Positions 48,296-57,040 of a DNA stretch of 64,000 nucleotides are shown here, piece by piece (position 1 is the first letter of the stretch; every line of letters begins with the position of its first letter). The stretch covers positions 434,001 through 498,000 of the forward strand of contig NZ_JBHSCW010000001.1 of the NCBI RefSeq assembly GCF_042651425.1, given 5' to 3'. The position numbers and the translations under genes are program-made. The DNA comes from Fodinicurvata halophila (GTDB lineage Bacteria; Pseudomonadota; Alphaproteobacteria; Kiloniellales; DSM-21159). A model generated the notes under the pieces. It was not told the DNA's origin, did no database searches, and saw nothing but the letters and a program-made list of their open reading frames with translations.

Positions 48296-49075
48296 ATGGC
48301 GACCCCGAAGCCGCAACAGAGCCGGCTTCCCACCAACCAGCTCATCGTCGTCGGCGTCCACATCGCCGCCTTCCTGCTGTGGGAACTGCTGGTCCGTGTC
48401 CTCGAGGTGCAGCAGTTCATCCTGCCGCCGCCCAGCGAGATCCTGGCCACGCTGGCCGGCGAGCAGTACAGCTGGATCTCCAACAGTTACGTGACCGCCC
48501 TCGAGATCTTCGGCGGCTATGCGCTGGCCGTCGTCCTGGGCGTGCTCTGCGCGCTGATCTTCACCTGGTCGCGCCTGGCCTTCGTGCTGTTCTTCCCGCT
48601 GCTGGTCACCCTCAACATGATCCCCAAGGTGGCGCTGGGCCCGCTGGTCATCGTCTGGTTCAGCTACGGCATCGGCACCAACATCCTGATCACCTTCAGC
48701 CTCTGCTTCTTCCCGATCCTGCTGACCACGGTGCGCGGCCTGCGCGAGATCGAGCCCGACCTGCTGGACCTGGTTAAGTCGCTGCGCGCCTCGCGCTGGC
48801 AGACCTTCTACTACATCCAGCTGCCGGGTTCGCTGCCCTATATCTTCTCGGGCATGAAGGTGGCCGCCATCCTGGCCGTGGCCGGCGCCATCGTCGGCGA
48901 GTTCATCGCCTCCAGCCGCGGCCTGGGCTACCTGATGATCCAGGTCCAGGCCTCGCTGGACACGCCCGCCATGTTCATGGCCGTCATCCTGATCACGCTG
49001 ATCGGCGTCGTCCTCTACGGCCTGGTCATGGCGCTGGAGCATTTCCTCGTGCCCAAGGACGCGCGGCTGTCGTGA
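48296..49075 (+). CDS. ABC transporter permease (SsuC/TauC/ThiX type)
   Basis: A 259-residue membrane protein with about six helices and the permease EAA loop (LRASRWQTFYYIQLPGSLPYIFSGMKVA). AGGA lies seven bases before the ATG at 48296; the ATG at 48281 and an earlier TTG are weaker alternatives. It pairs with the ATPase at 52146 and the NMT1-type binding protein, the usual trio for this importer class, but here split by three enzyme genes. Confidence 0.9.
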   Translation: MATPKPQQSRLPTNQLIVVGVHIAAFLLWELLVRVLEVQQFILPPPSEILATLAGEQYSWISNSYVTALEIFGGYALAVVLGVLCALIFTWSRLAFVLFFPLLVTLNMIPKVALGPLVIVWFSYGIGTNILITFSLCFFPILLTTVRGLREIEPDLLDLVKSLRASRWQTFYYIQLPGSLPYIFSGMKVAAILAVAGAIVGEFIASSRGLGYLMIQVQASLDTPAMFMAVILITLIGVVLYGLVMALEHFLVPKDARLS

Positions 49076-49133
49076 CCTGTCCCGCTTTCGAGACCAGCCC
49101 CGCTATCGAGACCAGAAGGAGCAAGGCCAACCC

Positions 49134-50210
49134 ATGACCTCGCAAGACCCGACATCAAGCGCACAATCCGGCCCCTGGCTGGACGCCTCCAACCTGCCCG
49201 ACCGCTTCGCCAGCATCGCCGAGCTGGAGGACTTCATGGCGCGCCCCTCGCGCGTGCTGGCCGACGAGCTGGACCAGCTGGACGGCGACATCATGGTCCT
49301 GGGCGCCGCCGGCAAGATGGGCCCCTCGCTCTGCCGCCTGGCGCGCAACGCCGCCCCGGACAAGCGCGTCATCGCCGTCGCCCGATTCAGCGACCCGGCC
49401 GTCAAGTCGGAGCTGGAGGCCGCGGGCGTCGAGACCATCGCCTGCGACCTGCTGGACCCGGCCGCGCTGGAGGCCCTGCCCCGCGTGCGCAACATCGTCT
49501 TCATGGCCGGTCGCAAGTTCGGCGCCGAGGGCAACCAGCCGCTGACCTGGGCCATGAACGTCCATGTCCCGGCCCGTGTCGCCGAGACCTTCCGCGAGTC
49601 GCGCATCGTCGCCTTTTCCACCGGCTGCGTCTATGCCTTCGCCCCGGTGGACGGCATGGGCGCCGACGAGGACGCGCCGCTGACCCCGCCCGGCGAGTAC
49701 GCCAACTCCTGCATCGGCCGCGAGCGCATGTTCAGCTATTTCTCCGACCTCCACGGCACGCCGGGGCGCCTGTTCCGCCTGAACTACGCCATCGACCTGC
49801 GCTATGGCGTGCTGCACGACGTGGCGCTGAAGGTGAAGCAGGGCCAGCCCGTTGACGTCACCATGGGCCACGTCAACGTGATCTGGCAGGGCGACGCCAA
49901 CGCCCTGGCCCTGCGCAGCCTCTATCACTCCACCGCCCCCACCAGCCCCCTCAACGTCACCGGGCCCGAGGTCATCTCGGTGCGCTGGCTGGCCCGGGAG
50001 TTCGGCCGCCTGATGGACCGCGAGCCAATTATCACGGGCCAGGAGGCGGAGACCGCCTGGCTGTCCAACGCGGCCGAGGCCTGCGCCACCTTCGGCTACC
50101 CCCTGGTGCCGCTGAAGCGCATGATGGCCTGGACCGCCGACTGGCTGCAGCGCGACTCGCCCACCTATGGCAAGCCCACGCAGTTCGAGGTCCGCGATGG
50201 CGCTTACTAG
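49134..50210 (+). CDS. NAD-dependent epimerase/dehydratase (SDR) family protein
   Basis: A 358-residue extended-SDR protein. The nucleotide-binding motif is modified (LGAAGKMGPSLCRLA, about residues 55-69), where GxxGxxG is replaced by GAAGKMG. FSTGCVYAF corresponds to the catalytic Ser/Thr strand. The usual Tyr-x-x-x-Lys is not clear: YANSCIGRERMF has Tyr-x5-Arg, so activity may be altered. AAGGAG lies before the ATG. It is co-transcribed with transport genes, so it probably acts on the imported, perhaps sugar-like compound. Confidence 0.8.
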   Translation: MTSQDPTSSAQSGPWLDASNLPDRFASIAELEDFMARPSRVLADELDQLDGDIMVLGAAGKMGPSLCRLARNAAPDKRVIAVARFSDPAVKSELEAAGVETIACDLLDPAALEALPRVRNIVFMAGRKFGAEGNQPLTWAMNVHVPARVAETFRESRIVAFSTGCVYAFAPVDGMGADEDAPLTPPGEYANSCIGRERMFSYFSDLHGTPGRLFRLNYAIDLRYGVLHDVALKVKQGQPVDVTMGHVNVIWQGDANALALRSLYHSTAPTSPLNVTGPEVISVRWLAREFGRLMDREPIITGQEAETAWLSNAAEACATFGYPLVPLKRMMAWTADWLQRDSPTYGKPTQFEVRDGAY

Positions 50211-51048
50211 CCAGGTCGCCACCGAGATTCTGGACGAAAGTCACCTGCCCGACCTGATGGCGCTGTCGCGCGAGGCCGGCTGGAACCAGCTGGAGGCGGA
50301 TTGGCGCCTGTTCCTGGACCAGGGCCGGGTCTTCGGCGTCCTCGACGCCGGCCGGGCGGTGGGCTCCGCTGCCATCCTGCCCTACGGCGACGACTTCGCC
50401 TGGATCGGCATGGTCCTGGTGCGCGGAAGCCACCGCAAGCAGGGGCTGGGCACCCGCCTGCTGGAACGCTGCCTGGACGAGCTCGACCGCCAGGGCCGCA
50501 TCGCCTGCCTGGACGCCACGCCGGCCGGCGAGCCGATCTATCGCACCCTGGGCTTCGAAGGATCGCTCAGGCTCACCCGCTGGCAGGGCCAGGGCCGCGC
50601 GCCCGCCGCACACGCGGCGGAAGGCAGCCTGGTGCCGCTGTCCCAGCCGGAGGCCTTCCTGGCGGCGGTCGCTCTGGACGCCGCGGCCCTGGGCGCCGAA
50701 CGCCGGCCGATCCTGGCCAGTCTTGCCCAGCGCCTGCCCGAGGCGGCCTGGATGACAGAAGACAGCAGCGGCGCCATCCTCGGGCGCAATGGCGACCTGG
50801 CCAGCCAGATCGGTCCGCTGCTGGCCGAGACCGAAGAGACCGCCGTCGCCCTGCTGGACAGCGCCCTGGCGCAGCTGTCGGGCCGCGTCTTCCTGGACGT
50901 GGTGGATACGCGCCAAGCGGTGGTGGACCACCTGCAGGCCCGTGGCTTCACCCAGCAGCGGCCTTACCTGCGCATGACCCGGAACGCAGATCGCAGAATA
51001 GGCGACGCCACGAACCTGCACGCCATCGCCGGGCCGGAGTTCGGCTGA
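50197..51048 (+). CDS. GNAT-family N-acetyltransferase
   Basis: A 283-residue protein with a GNAT domain in the first half: FAWIGMVLVRGSHRKQGLGTRLLERCLDEL contains the acetyl-CoA-binding R/Q-x-x-G-x-G/A motif (RKQGLG). The second half (about 150-283) looks like a second, more degenerate GNAT-like or partner domain, a layout known for two-domain GNATs. The ATG overlaps the epimerase stop by 14 bases. Its acceptor is unknown. Confidence 0.82.
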   Translation: MALTSQVATEILDESHLPDLMALSREAGWNQLEADWRLFLDQGRVFGVLDAGRAVGSAAILPYGDDFAWIGMVLVRGSHRKQGLGTRLLERCLDELDRQGRIACLDATPAGEPIYRTLGFEGSLRLTRWQGQGRAPAAHAAEGSLVPLSQPEAFLAAVALDAAALGAERRPILASLAQRLPEAAWMTEDSSGAILGRNGDLASQIGPLLAETEETAVALLDSALAQLSGRVFLDVVDTRQAVVDHLQARGFTQQRPYLRMTRNADRRIGDATNLHAIAGPEFG

Positions 51049-51084
51049 TGACCTTCACGACGTCACGCAAGGAGGCCTGACACC

Positions 51085-52149
51085 ATGGGGCTGCACCATT
51101 CACAGCTTGATCCCGACCTGCTGGCCCGCTTCCGCAAGGGCGCGGTGATCCCGGCCCATCCCCTGGCCCTGGACGCCGAGCGCCGGTTCGACCGCCGGCG
51201 CCAGCGCGCGCTGACGCGCTATTACGTCGACGCCGGCGCGGGCGGCCTGGCCGTCGGCGTGCACACCACCCAGTTCGCCATCCGCGACCACGGCCTCTAC
51301 GCACCGGTGCTCTCCGCGGCCATCGAGGACAGCAAGGCCTGGAGCGATCGCAAGCTGTTCATGATCGCCGGCATCGCCGGCCAGACCGAGCAGGCGATGG
51401 CCGAGGCGCGCACCGCCGTCGAGCTGGGCTATCACGCCGGGCTGGTCAGCCTGGCCGCCATGAAGGGCGCCGACACCGAGCACCTGATCGCCCACTGCGA
51501 GCGCATCGCTAACGAGATCCCCGTCGTCGGCTTCTACCTGCAGACGGCGGTGGGCGGCATCGAACTGCCGATGGAGTTCTGGCACCGCTTCGCCGCCATC
51601 GACAACGTCATCGGCATCAAGGTCGCGCCCTTCAACCGCTATCGCACCCTGGACGTGATGCGCGGCGTCGCGGCCGCCGGCGCCGAGGATCGGGTGACGC
51701 TCTACACCGGCAACGACGACCACATCGTCCTGGACCTGCTGACCCCCTTTCAGGTGCAGCGCGGCGGCGAGACGGTCACATTACGCTTCCGCGGCGGCCT
51801 GCTCGGCCACTGGTCGGTCTGGACGCGCTCGGCCGTGCAGCTGCTGGAGGGCATTCATGCGGTGATCGACGCGGGCGGGACGGCGACCCCCGAGCTGCTG
51901 GCGCTCGACAGCCGGGTGACCGACTGCAACGCCGCCGTCTTCGACGCCGCCAACGGCTTCGGCGGCGTCATCGCCGGCTGTCACGAGGTGCTGCGCCGGC
52001 AGGGCTTGCTCGAGGGCCTGTGGTGCCTGGACCCGGACGAGGGGCTGGGCGTGGGCCAGGCGGCCGAGATCGACCGCGTCTATGCCGAGCACCCCGATCT
52101 CTCGGACGACGCATTCGTACAGGACAACCTGGAAAGATGGCTCTCATGA
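51085..52149 (+). CDS. Dihydrodipicolinate synthase/N-acetylneuraminate lyase-family protein
   Basis: A 354-residue TIM-barrel aldolase/lyase of the DapA family, longer than the usual 290-310. Family marks include GAGGLAVGVHTTQF near the start, VVGFYLQTAVGG where the catalytic Tyr region lies, and the Schiff-base lysine in VIGIKVAPF. It should cleave or condense a 2-keto acid. Its stop overlaps the ATPase start (ATGA). With the SDR enzyme it implies breakdown of a sugar acid or similar compound. Confidence 0.83.
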   Translation: MGLHHSQLDPDLLARFRKGAVIPAHPLALDAERRFDRRRQRALTRYYVDAGAGGLAVGVHTTQFAIRDHGLYAPVLSAAIEDSKAWSDRKLFMIAGIAGQTEQAMAEARTAVELGYHAGLVSLAAMKGADTEHLIAHCERIANEIPVVGFYLQTAVGGIELPMEFWHRFAAIDNVIGIKVAPFNRYRTLDVMRGVAAAGAEDRVTLYTGNDDHIVLDLLTPFQVQRGGETVTLRFRGGLLGHWSVWTRSAVQLLEGIHAVIDAGGTATPELLALDSRVTDCNAAVFDAANGFGGVIAGCHEVLRRQGLLEGLWCLDPDEGLGVGQAAEIDRVYAEHPDLSDDAFVQDNLERWLS

Positions 52150-52961
52150 CGGCTCAAATCGACACCGCAGGTAACACCACAGACGCCACGACTTCTAATG
52201 AGGAGGCCTTCATCCGCCTGCGCAACGTGCGCAAGGTCTTCCGCACCGGCGGGCAGGAGTTCCTGGCCGTCTCCGACGTCACCATGGACATCGCCGAGGG
52301 CGAGATCGTCTCGGTGGTCGGGCCCTCGGGCTGCGGCAAGACCACGCTGCTGCGCATCCTGGCGGGGCTCAGCGACGCCCAGGACGGCGAGGTTTCCATC
52401 GGTGGGGCGGCCGGCGGCTTCACGCCGGGGCGCGACGTGGGCATGGTGTTCCAGCAGGCGCTGCTGCTGAAATGGCGCACCATCCTGGAGAACGTCATGC
52501 TGCCCGCCGACATCCTGAAACTGCCGCGCAAGCAGAGCCGCGAGCGGGCGCGGGAGCTCCTCGACATGGTCGGGCTCAGCGGCTTCGAGAACAGCCGCCC
52601 CTACGAACTCTCGGGCGGCATGCAGCAGCGCGCCGCCATCGCCCGCGCGCTGATCCACGACCCCAAGCTGGTCCTGATGGACGAGCCCTTTGGCGCGCTG
52701 GACGCGCTGACCCGCGAGAAGATGAACCTGGAGATGCTGCGCATCTGGGAGGCCAGCGGCAAGACCATCGTCTTCGTCACCCACGGCATCCAGGAAGCCG
52801 TCTTCCTGGGCTCGCGCTGCGCCGTGCTCACCGCCGGCCCGGCCCGCATGGCCGACTACTTCCCCATCGACCTGCCCCAGCCGCGGACGATGGACATGAA
52901 GACCTCCGATGCCTTCGGGCAGTACGTGAAGCGGATCTATCAGCAGCTGGGGATGGATTAG
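52146..52961 (+). CDS. ABC transporter ATP-binding protein (SsuB/TauB/ThiZ type)
   Basis: A 271-residue ATPase with Walker A GPSGCGKTTLLR, signature LSGGMQQRAAIARAL, Walker B LVLMDEPFGALDA and H-loop FVTHGIQEAVFLG. The signature LSGGMQQR is typical of nitrate/sulfonate/taurine/NMT1-class importers. It ends the TetR-controlled operon; the DNA changes to lower GC just after its stop. Confidence 0.92.
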   Translation: MTAQIDTAGNTTDATTSNEEAFIRLRNVRKVFRTGGQEFLAVSDVTMDIAEGEIVSVVGPSGCGKTTLLRILAGLSDAQDGEVSIGGAAGGFTPGRDVGMVFQQALLLKWRTILENVMLPADILKLPRKQSRERARELLDMVGLSGFENSRPYELSGGMQQRAAIARALIHDPKLVLMDEPFGALDALTREKMNLEMLRIWEASGKTIVFVTHGIQEAVFLGSRCAVLTAGPARMADYFPIDLPQPRTMDMKTSDAFGQYVKRIYQQLGMD

Positions 52962-52991
52962 GGGAGTTGAGGAAGCTTGTAGCTCCAGCAC

Positions 52992-53261
52992 TCAGCGACC
53001 ACTCCGTTTCGCTAATTTATAACGAATGCGTAAGGACGCCCCTTTCCCCTTGGGAGGAGCGTCGACGATCTCGTCTCCAGGCTTCATGAGCTGTCTCATT
53101 ACGCTACAACACGAAGGCATGCTGTGCCTTGAACCTGGGTATTCTCCCACATTTCGATGAAGCTCGCCCGCCGATACTTCCAGGAACGCCCGATCTTCTC
53201 GTTTCGCTTGGAGCAGCCAGTTGGTTAGAGTTTCACGGAAATCATCTACTGTTAGAGCCAT
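52992..53261 (-). CDS. Small protein, possibly a winged-helix-like partner of HNH nucleases
   Basis: An 89-residue protein with a good GAGGA site before the ATG at 53261. The central part, with GEYPGSRHSMPSCC and GDEIVDAPPKGKGASLRIRYKL, resembles from memory short proteins encoded next to HNH/McrA-like restriction endonucleases. No endonuclease gene adjoins it here, so it may be a leftover of a lost system. Function is otherwise unknown. Confidence 0.55.
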   Translation of the reverse strand: MALTVDDFRETLTNWLLQAKREDRAFLEVSAGELHRNVGEYPGSRHSMPSCCSVMRQLMKPGDEIVDAPPKGKGASLRIRYKLAKRSGR

Positions 53262-53431
53262 TTATTCCTCGTCATCACCCCAAGCTCCTTACCATCGTAC
53301 TCGTCACAGCGGAATTCCGAGGGTAATCACTAACAATACATGCGTGATAACTAGCTATCCATCACCGCCTTCTTCATCTACCGATAGAAGTGACTTGTGA
53401 TAAACTCTTATAATAATTTGCATTATTTGGT

Positions 53432-54124
53432 TTAGGATCTTAGTGTTGCTTCGTAGATGCGCCGCCTTCTTCGAGTTCCCCTTTTCTGGCTGCGCTCTTC
53501 ACCTAAAATTCCTACAGAAAATTCGGGCAAATCCAAGAAAGTCTCAAAATCTTGATCTCGCGACCCTATAATATTTGCCGATATTTTTGGCGTAAAATCA
53601 GCTGGCAACTCTTTTGAGATAAGGTTTAATTCTTCTATATTATTAACTTTTTTGTAGATTTTCTGCAAATTTCTTCTTAATTCTTTCTTTGCTTCATTTA
53701 TACTATTTTTATCCATATTATCTTGTTTTATAATATCGGAATACTTAAATATAGATATTAAATTCTTGATATCGCCACGGCGCCGTTGCTTCCAGTCAAT
53801 CTCTTCCTCATCTACATCAAAAACATCTTGAACTTCTTCAACTACTTCACTTCCAAAATCTACTGCCTTTTCTCCATACTCCATAACATTCGAAATCGCT
53901 GAGGGGCCTTGTGATAAAATTGAAACTAAAGCTCCAGCCCCAATTAAAACATTTAGATATGTTCCACCCTCATCGATATGCAGGTTAATATCAAAATTAT
54001 TTCCATATATCTCCCTGGTTATTTTAATTAATTCGCTTTCAAACTTTTTTCTATTTTCTTCAAAAGATTTTTCTTTATGAATATATTTATCAATATGTAA
54101 ATATGTAGCTGCAACAATAATCAT
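53432..54124 (-). CDS. Uncharacterised low-GC protein
   Basis: A 230-residue protein in strongly AT-rich DNA with Ile-, Lys- and Asn-heavy codon use quite unlike the rest of the window. The ATG at 54124 is directly preceded by AAAGGGAGGGGG, a strong ribosome site, so it is preferred to the upstream ATGs. An alpha/beta start (about 1-60) is followed by a short hydrophobic segment (VLIGAGALVSIL, about 67-78), an acidic stretch and a Lys/Glu-rich helical region; the C-terminus is very basic (RRRRR). I do not recognise the family. It is downstream of the zinc-hook ATPase gene, possibly in one operon. Confidence 0.7.
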   Translation of the reverse strand: MIIVAATYLHIDKYIHKEKSFEENRKKFESELIKITREIYGNNFDINLHIDEGGTYLNVLIGAGALVSILSQGPSAISNVMEYGEKAVDFGSEVVEEVQDVFDVDEEEIDWKQRRRGDIKNLISIFKYSDIIKQDNMDKNSINEAKKELRRNLQKIYKKVNNIEELNLISKELPADFTPKISANIIGSRDQDFETFLDLPEFSVGILGEERSQKRGTRRRRRIYEATLRS

Positions 54125-54349
54125 CCCCCTCCCTTTCTCCATTATATTACAACCGATGTATAAGTTTCTTTGGGTAATAATGCTTGGCAAAGCTGCCTAG
54201 CAGTAGATTAATGTCCTCCGAGGTTGGGCAGAAGTTCGCGCAAAAAATGCAGGTATGTCAGAAGAACGAGAAGCAGTGCTCGACCAGCCGTTAATCCCCT
54301 GTCTTATTCACGGGCAAGTTCCCGCCGCAACGACGGGGCCTCATTCCAC

Positions 54350-56644
54350 TCAAAAAGATCCCACCAATCGTAGCGTTTTTTTCACATAAGCTTGTAACTC
54401 GCCGTCGTCGATCGGCTCGGCAATACCTCCTGGTGCCTCTCCGTGAGAGTGGGAGCGGCAGTATTCGTTGATTTCCTCAAGCTCATCTTCGACGGCGCGA
54501 AGCTCGTGGTCACCCGGTAGATCCCTTATTTTTCCAACCATCACGCCAAGGGTGTCGTCACCTTGAAATACCCCCCATGCCACTGCTTTGTAATATGCTT
54601 CCAGTACAGGCCGAATCTTCTGGATAACATCACCGGCGTTACCTTCATTAAATGAATAGAACCGCTGCAATGCATCCCGGGACATCTCGAAGCGATCCTT
54701 AACAGCCTCCTCAATATCCCACTCCGCGATGCGGGTATTACCCTCTGCCACTCGGGCCAGCCAAAGTGACTTTCGCTCATGACTGGCTGTTGCCGCAAGT
54801 TTGTCCCAGACAAGCTTTAGAAAACCGATGTCATGGGACAGAACTATGACTTGCGCCACAACGTCACCCAGGCGTCGTACCTGCAAAGCCGTTTGATTTC
54901 GGCGAAAGCTATCTTGGCTAGTGAAAGGATCATCCAGAACCACAGATTTGCTTGCTCGGTCGGGGTCCTGTTCAAGCTGCGCTAGGAAAAACGCCAATGC
55001 CAAAGTGCTGCGATCGCCGGCGCTTAGAGTGTTCTTGAAGCTAGGTGTCTCCAAAGACGTGTCAGCCCGTCCTAAATTGATCGGGGTGTCATTGATAAGA
55101 AGCTGATAATGGGTTGTCGGTGTGCCGCCTTGATAGCTATGGGACGTCCCCGTTATGCGGAACCCAGCATTAAAGCGGTCCAGGTAGTTATTAATACTCT
55201 GCTGATATGTACTGATTATCCTATTTGTATGATCGTCGATCCGGCTACGAAGTTGCTCTTTTTCTTCATCCTGCTGACGCTTTTCGCTGTTCTTCTGAAC
55301 ATATAAATCACAGATCTGGCGAATACGATTGGTGTAGCGTGTTTTGACCGCTTTGCGTCTGTCTAGCTCACTTCGGGCAGCTTGCAGGTCGGTGCCGGCA
55401 ACCTCTTCCTTCTTGTCTCGAATTATCCGATTGGCCGCATTCACATATTCGTTGTATCGAGTGATGCTCTCAGTGGCAGTACTATAATCCTGCTTAGCCT
55501 GCGTGTAAGCCTCGCTCGGTGAGATGGAATCCAGAGGTGCTGCAGCCTTGCGCTCAAGCAGCGACAAAGCTGCTTGACGGAGATCGCGAAGAACCTGAAT
55601 GAGTGAAACTAGATCATCGATGGCTGGTGGCGCTATCGTCACATATTGCTGCCAGAACTCCAGATCGGTGCTGTTTTGATGAACAGTCCGTTCAACGGCG
55701 CTGAATGCCTGTTCTCCAAGTTCGGCATCGACACGTGCCATGAGATTGGAAATCTCGGATTTTAGCTGCTCGTATTCCTCGCTGAAATATGCCCGGTAAG
55801 CGTCGATCAGATCGATCCGGTCGAGGGATTGACCACAAAACGGACAGTCGTCCTCCTCGTGGATATAGTTTAAGCCCTCGGAGAGCCACGCTTCGCCGCG
55901 ATCATGCATCTGATGCTTGGCGATCTGTTGTTTAACTTTTTCCTCCGCGTCAGCGGCGATCCCCTCGAGTGTTCGGACAAGTACTGCCGTAAAATCATTC
56001 GGAAGCCGAGGAAGATCCACAGGCCGCAGTTCAGCTCGCTGTTGAATCTGGTCGGCGCGCTGGGCGGCCTGTACAGCTCTTTCCTGATCCTCAATTTTGG
56101 TGGCGATCTCTGGATCTTCTGCGAGATTCAGAAAATCGTCGAAGGTCATATCCTGCGGAACATGCTCGTTGATCTGTTGTTGGATCTCCCTAATTTCCCT
56201 GCTTTTCTGGCGGTTTTCTTTATCTAACTCATCCATACGCCGGACCATTCCGACACCTTCCGGGCCAACCATGACACGGTAGAGGTTGCGCCGTTGCTCC
56301 GGCTCCACAGCATCGCCCGCATAGACGTTTTCGGTCACAAACTGGCCGTCGAACACGGCAAGGTGAGGGTCGGTCTGATTCCAGGTCCCATTGGAGAACG
56401 TTGCGGTTGTTCCATTCAGCCGGATCTGGACTTCCGGCGCATCGATCGCAGCAAGGGTTTTGCGTCCAGTTATATAAGCCGGTTGGTTTTCTCTTAGAGC
56501 CCGCAGAATCGCGCACACCGTTGTCTTTCCGCGACCATTTTCCGCGAAGACAACGTTGTATTTCTTGAATTTGACATCACCGCTTGCTCTAGCATCGCGG
56601 AAGCGGCCGATGTTCTTTATCAAAATTATCTTTTCTACCGGCAT
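54350..56644 (-). CDS. SMC-like AAA_13-family ATPase with zinc hook, possibly a PrrC/RloC-type anticodon nuclease
   Basis: A 764-residue ABC/SMC-type ATPase. Walker A is ENGRGKTT (35-42). Long coiled coils (about 150-500) enclose a Rad50-like CPFC hook (Cys267/Cys270). The signature LSAGDRSTLALAF (about 535-547), Walker B VVLDDPF (about 567-573) and H-loop LSHD complete the head. After it comes a helical tail with Arg678-x3-Glu682 and His732/His734, matching in kind the R-x3-E...H active-site pattern of PrrC and RloC tRNA nucleases. GGGAG lies seven bases before the ATG. It lies in foreign-looking DNA, which supports a phage-defence role; the nuclease assignment is inference. Confidence 0.8.
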   Translation of the reverse strand: MPVEKIILIKNIGRFRDARASGDVKFKKYNVVFAENGRGKTTVCAILRALRENQPAYITGRKTLAAIDAPEVQIRLNGTTATFSNGTWNQTDPHLAVFDGQFVTENVYAGDAVEPEQRRNLYRVMVGPEGVGMVRRMDELDKENRQKSREIREIQQQINEHVPQDMTFDDFLNLAEDPEIATKIEDQERAVQAAQRADQIQQRAELRPVDLPRLPNDFTAVLVRTLEGIAADAEEKVKQQIAKHQMHDRGEAWLSEGLNYIHEEDDCPFCGQSLDRIDLIDAYRAYFSEEYEQLKSEISNLMARVDAELGEQAFSAVERTVHQNSTDLEFWQQYVTIAPPAIDDLVSLIQVLRDLRQAALSLLERKAAAPLDSISPSEAYTQAKQDYSTATESITRYNEYVNAANRIIRDKKEEVAGTDLQAARSELDRRKAVKTRYTNRIRQICDLYVQKNSEKRQQDEEKEQLRSRIDDHTNRIISTYQQSINNYLDRFNAGFRITGTSHSYQGGTPTTHYQLLINDTPINLGRADTSLETPSFKNTLSAGDRSTLALAFFLAQLEQDPDRASKSVVLDDPFTSQDSFRRNQTALQVRRLGDVVAQVIVLSHDIGFLKLVWDKLAATASHERKSLWLARVAEGNTRIAEWDIEEAVKDRFEMSRDALQRFYSFNEGNAGDVIQKIRPVLEAYYKAVAWGVFQGDDTLGVMVGKIRDLPGDHELRAVEDELEEINEYCRSHSHGEAPGGIAEPIDDGELQAYVKKTLRLVGSF

Positions 56645-57040
56645 ACCGAGGCTCCCACTACTAGCCAAACCCCGCGCTCGCTTCTTTAAATAAAGGATTC
56701 GATGCAGCTCGCCAGAGACGAATTCTGCTCCAAGTGCGGGGCATAGTAGACCAACGAGTTGAAGGCTGTACGCTGCTTCAGCGGGCCCAGAGTTTCTCAA
56801 TGCTAATGATTAACGTGACCTCAAGGTTTCATCCAGTTGGTGCTGAAATCGTTGGTTGATGATTGCGCTTGTGCGCAGGCGGAGCAAAAGATAGGAGACA
56901 GATGAGGTTGTAGCATCACTAACTGACGAAAAATGGATCGGCTTGTGATCCTACCCCTGATGTCCAACAAGTACTGTGTGTACCGTGTGTGGAGTACAGG
57001 CACCTATCAAAAGTCTAGTCTTGGTAAGGCCATTTCTCAC
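56645..57040. other. Intergenic region in the low-GC island
   Basis: This spacer of 396 bases lies between the phosphoesterase stop and the ATPase start, both minus-strand genes. It should hold the ATPase promoter. I see a small GCGC-TTGT-GCGC inverted repeat near 56867 and no credible gene; the possible short frames have no ribosome site or recognisable sequence. Confidence 0.6.

Noticed and set aside
56821..57003. 60-residue minus-strand frame in the island spacer
   Set aside because: No ribosome site, no recognisable motif and atypical composition; probably chance.
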